DNA from: Anaeromyxobacter sp.
Lineage (GTDB): Bacteria > Myxococcota > Myxococcia > Myxococcales > Anaeromyxobacteraceae
Length of the DNA stretch: 5,942 nucleotides
Assembly (NCBI GenBank): GCA_020028115.1
Contig: JAHWYA010000132.1
Location: 1-5,942 of the forward strand
Direction of reading: 5' to 3'
Positions 4,060 through 5,942 of the stretch are shown in pieces. Position numbers and translations under genes: made by a program. The first letter of the stretch is position 1, and every line of letters starts with the position of its first letter. A model generated the notes under the pieces. It saw only the letters and a program-made list of their open reading frames with translations, had not been told where the DNA came from and made no database searches.

Positions 4060-5942
4060 GCCCGAAGAGGCGGCGGAAGAACCCGGCGATCCCGCCCGGC
4101 GCAGCGGCGGCCGCGACCGGCACCGCGGCGGCGGCCGCGTCCGGGGAGGGCACCGGGAACGAGCCGGTCTTCACGGCGGGGTCCTTTCCCGCCTGCTCCA
4201 GCTTGCGGCGGGCCGCGTTCGGCCCCTCCTTCGCGGACATGACCGCCTGCACCTGGCGGCCCGTGTTGAGCTCGCGGGCCGTGACGGTGAGGAGGCACTC
4301 CGCGCCGAGCTCGAAGCCGACCGCGATCTTCACCATCCCGCGGGGGCCGGGGGGGAGCCCGGTGAGCCGGACCGTCCCGAGGTACTCGCACTCCGACGCC
4401 GCCCCGCTCTCGCCCTGGTAGACGACGAGCTCGAACTCGGTCTGGCCGTCGCGCGTCGTGGCGAGCCCGTACTGCTTGCGCGCGGGCAGGGGGGTGTTCC
4501 GCTCGATGATCGTCTTCACCCGGCCGCCGGGGAGGCCGATCCCGATGGACATCGGGAGGACGTCGATGAGGACGACGCCCTCGGCGCTCCCGAGGGAGTA
4601 GGCGAGGAGCGCCGCGCCCACCGCGACCGCCTCGTCGGGGTGGACCGCGCGCGAGGGCGGCTTGCCGAAGAACGCCGCCACCTTCTCGTGCACGAGGGGC
4701 ATGCGGGACTGGCCGCCGACGAGGAGCACCTCGTCGATGTCCGCCGGGGTGAGCCCCTTCGCGTCGAGGACCTCGCGGCAGACCTCGAGCGTCCGGTCGA
4801 CGAGCGGCTCGACGAGGCGGACCACCTCGTCCCGCGACAGCGTCGTGTCGAGCGAGACCGGCTGCCCGTCCTTCAGCGCGAGGAAGGGGAGCTGGATCGC
4901 GAAGTCCGTCCGCTCGGACAGGGCGCACTTCGCGCGCTCCGCCGCGTCGACGAGGCGGGACAGCGCCACCCGGTCGCCCGTGAAGTCGCTCCCGGTCCGC
5001 TCCCGCCACGCCGCGAGGAGCCGGTCGACGATCCGGCTGTCGAAGTCGACGCCGCCGAGGAACGTGTCGCCGCCCGTCGAGACCACCTCGTAGACGTTGT
5101 CGTTCAGCTCGAGGACGGACGCGTCGAAGGTGCCGCCGCCGAGGTCGTACACGAGCACGCGCTGGTTCAGGTTGCGGCCGAAGGCGTAGGCGAGCGCCGC
5201 CGCCGTGGGCTCGTTCAGGATCCGCTCGACGTGGAGCCCCGCGAGGGCGCCGGCGAGCCGGACCGCCGCGCGCTGCCGCTCGTTGTAGTACGCGGGCACG
5301 GTGATGACCGCGCGGTTCACCTCCTCCTGGAGGTGGTTCTGCGCGACCTCCTTCACCTCGCGGAGGATGAGCGCGGAGATCTGCTCGAGCGAGAGCGTCT
5401 CGGGACCGAGCCGCACCGAGGCGAGGCCGTTCGAGTCCGGCACGATCTCGTAGGCGAACTTGCTGCGGATCTCCTGAACGGTCTCGGACTCGAACGAGCG
5501 GCCGACGAGCCGCTTCGCGCCCCAGACCGTCGCGCGCGGGTTCGTGAGGAGCTGCGCCTTCGCGACGTGCCCGACGACGATGCGGTTCCGCGAGTTGAGC
5601 GCGACGACCGACGGGACCGTGTTGTAGCCCTCGCGCGAGGGGACGACGTAGGGGCGCCCGTCCTTCACCACCGCGGCGCACGAGTTCGTCGTCCCGAGGT
5701 CGATGCCGACGATGGCCCGGGACCGCTTCGCGATCGGCTCGGGCGCGGCGGGGAGCCCGATCTCGATCCGCATCGGCCCGGCCGCGAGCTGCTCGATCCG
5801 GTGCGGCGCGGACAGGTCCGCCTGAGCCGGCATCCCGCGGCCGGGTACGGGCGTGCGCGCGGGCGCCGGCGTGAGGCGGGGCGCCGGCGTGGTGGCCGGC
5901 GCCCTGGGGGTGGGCGTGAGCAGCGGGACCGACGGCCGGGGG
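4043..5942 (-). CDS. Hsp70 (DnaK-like) protein lacking the helical lid, start beyond window
   Basis: This is an Hsp70-type ATPase on the minus strand, stop TAA at 4043-4045. Numbering from the first in-window Met (5833), it has 596 residues. The nucleotide-binding domain is intact: phosphate-1 GIDLGTTNS (43-51), K107 in GAKRLVGR, INEPTAAALAYA-like LNEPTAAALAYA (207-218), phosphate-2 YDLGGGTFD (229-237) and adenosine motif LLVGGQSRMP (370-379). The interdomain linker region VVLIDVLPMSIGIGL (420-434) and beta substrate-binding domain (IIERNTPLPARKQ) run to about 530. After that the usual alpha-helical lid is missing: only some 30 residues, then an Ala-rich linker (565-578) and a basic tail GGIAGFFRRLFGRGEAR. 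There is no DnaJ or GrpE nearby and no EEVD-like end, so this is a divergent paralogue, not the main DnaK. The ATG at 5833 has no ribosome site, and the frame continues as in-phase Pro/Thr hexapeptides to the window edge, so I place the start beyond 5942. Client and location are unknown. Confidence 0.88.
   Translation of the reverse strand, partial: PRPSVPLLTPTPRAPATTPAPRLTPAPARTPVPGRGMPAQADLSAPHRIEQLAAGPMRIEIGLPAAPEPIAKRSRAIVGIDLGTTNSCAAVVKDGRPYVVPSREGYNTVPSVVALNSRNRIVVGHVAKAQLLTNPRATVWGAKRLVGRSFESETVQEIRSKFAYEIVPDSNGLASVRLGPETLSLEQISALILREVKEVAQNHLQEEVNRAVITVPAYYNERQRAAVRLAGALAGLHVERILNEPTAAALAYAFGRNLNQRVLVYDLGGGTFDASVLELNDNVYEVVSTGGDTFLGGVDFDSRIVDRLLAAWRERTGSDFTGDRVALSRLVDAAERAKCALSERTDFAIQLPFLALKDGQPVSLDTTLSRDEVVRLVEPLVDRTLEVCREVLDAKGLTPADIDEVLLVGGQSRMPLVHEKVAAFFGKPPSRAVHPDEAVAVGAALLAYSLGSAEGVVLIDVLPMSIGIGLPGGRVKTIIERNTPLPARKQYGLATTRDGQTEFELVVYQGESGAASECEYLGTVRLTGLPPGPRGMVKIAVGFELGAECLLTVTARELNTGRQVQAVMSAKEGPNAARRKLEQAGKDPAVKTGSFPVPSPDAAAAAVPVAAAAAPGGIAGFFRRLFGRGEAR
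5837..5917 (-). repeat. Pro/Thr hexapeptide repeat in Hsp70 N-terminal extension
   Basis: In the Hsp70 frame, upstream of the Met at 5833, the minus strand reads TPTPRA (5900-5917), PAT (5891-5899), TPAPRL (5873-5890), TPAPAR (5855-5872) and TPVPGR (5837-5854). At the DNA level GGGCGCCGGCGTG recurs at 5861-5873 and 5879-5891, an 18-bp in-frame period. The region has no ATG, GTG or TTG in frame. All three minus frames lack stops here because of the extreme GC content, so openness alone proves nothing. The in-phase repeat and the lack of any promoter-like AT content favour a coding, disordered linker joining an unseen N-terminal part to the Hsp70 core. Confidence 0.6.

Noticed and set aside
4005..5681. 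558-codon minus-strand frame parallel to the Hsp70 gene
   Set aside because: It is a one-frame shadow of the Hsp70 coding sequence, rich in Arg/Gly/Pro and without motifs.

Overview
The window is very GC-rich, with coding thirds dominated by G/C. It carries five plus-strand genes or gene parts followed by one convergent minus-strand gene. The gene families (CoxE-type VWA protein, MiaB, CamH-type gamma-carbonic anhydrase, stand-alone cyclic-nucleotide-binding protein, DedA, a non-canonical Hsp70 with low-complexity tails), the base composition and the intergenic hexamer repeats suggest a Myxococcota/deltaproteobacterial chromosome, perhaps Anaeromyxobacter-like. That placement is inference from style and family content; no marker gene proves it.

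Layout: (1) 1-627 (+), the 3' end of a CoxE-like von Willebrand factor A protein with an intact MIDAS metal site. (2) 628-788, an intergenic stretch with a GACGTG-type hexamer array, a short spacer, and a complementary CCACGA/CCACGT array (an imperfect hairpin). A good match to a sigma-54 -24/-12 promoter follows immediately, pointing into the next gene. (3) 789-2186 (+), miaB, the tRNA ms2i6A37 methylthiotransferase. (4) 2198-2722 (+), a gamma-carbonic anhydrase, 11 nt after miaB. (5) 2719-3183 (+), a 154-residue cyclic-nucleotide-binding-domain protein without an HTH; its ATG overlaps the carbonic anhydrase stop (ATGA). (6) 3328-4008 (+), a DedA/SNARE-associated family membrane protein after a 144-nt gap. 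(7) 4043-5942 (-), an Hsp70 (DnaK-like) protein running off the window end. It has complete nucleotide-binding and beta-type substrate-binding domains, but the helical lid is replaced by an Ala-rich linker and a short basic amphipathic tail. It seems to be preceded by a Pro/Thr/Ala hexapeptide-repeat extension.

Genes 3-5 look like one transcription unit (miaB, gamma-CA, cNMP protein). The tight coupling of the last two suggests a shared expression level, and perhaps nucleotide-responsive control of the anhydrase or another partner, which is untested. DedA probably has its own or read-through expression. The Hsp70 is transcribed convergently, with only 34 nt between the two stop codons and no convincing intrinsic terminator there.

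Most of the window is ordinary housekeeping or accessory sequence. The points most worth a second look are the repeat hairpin joined to a sigma-54-like promoter upstream of miaB, and the lid-less Hsp70 with unusual extensions at both ends.
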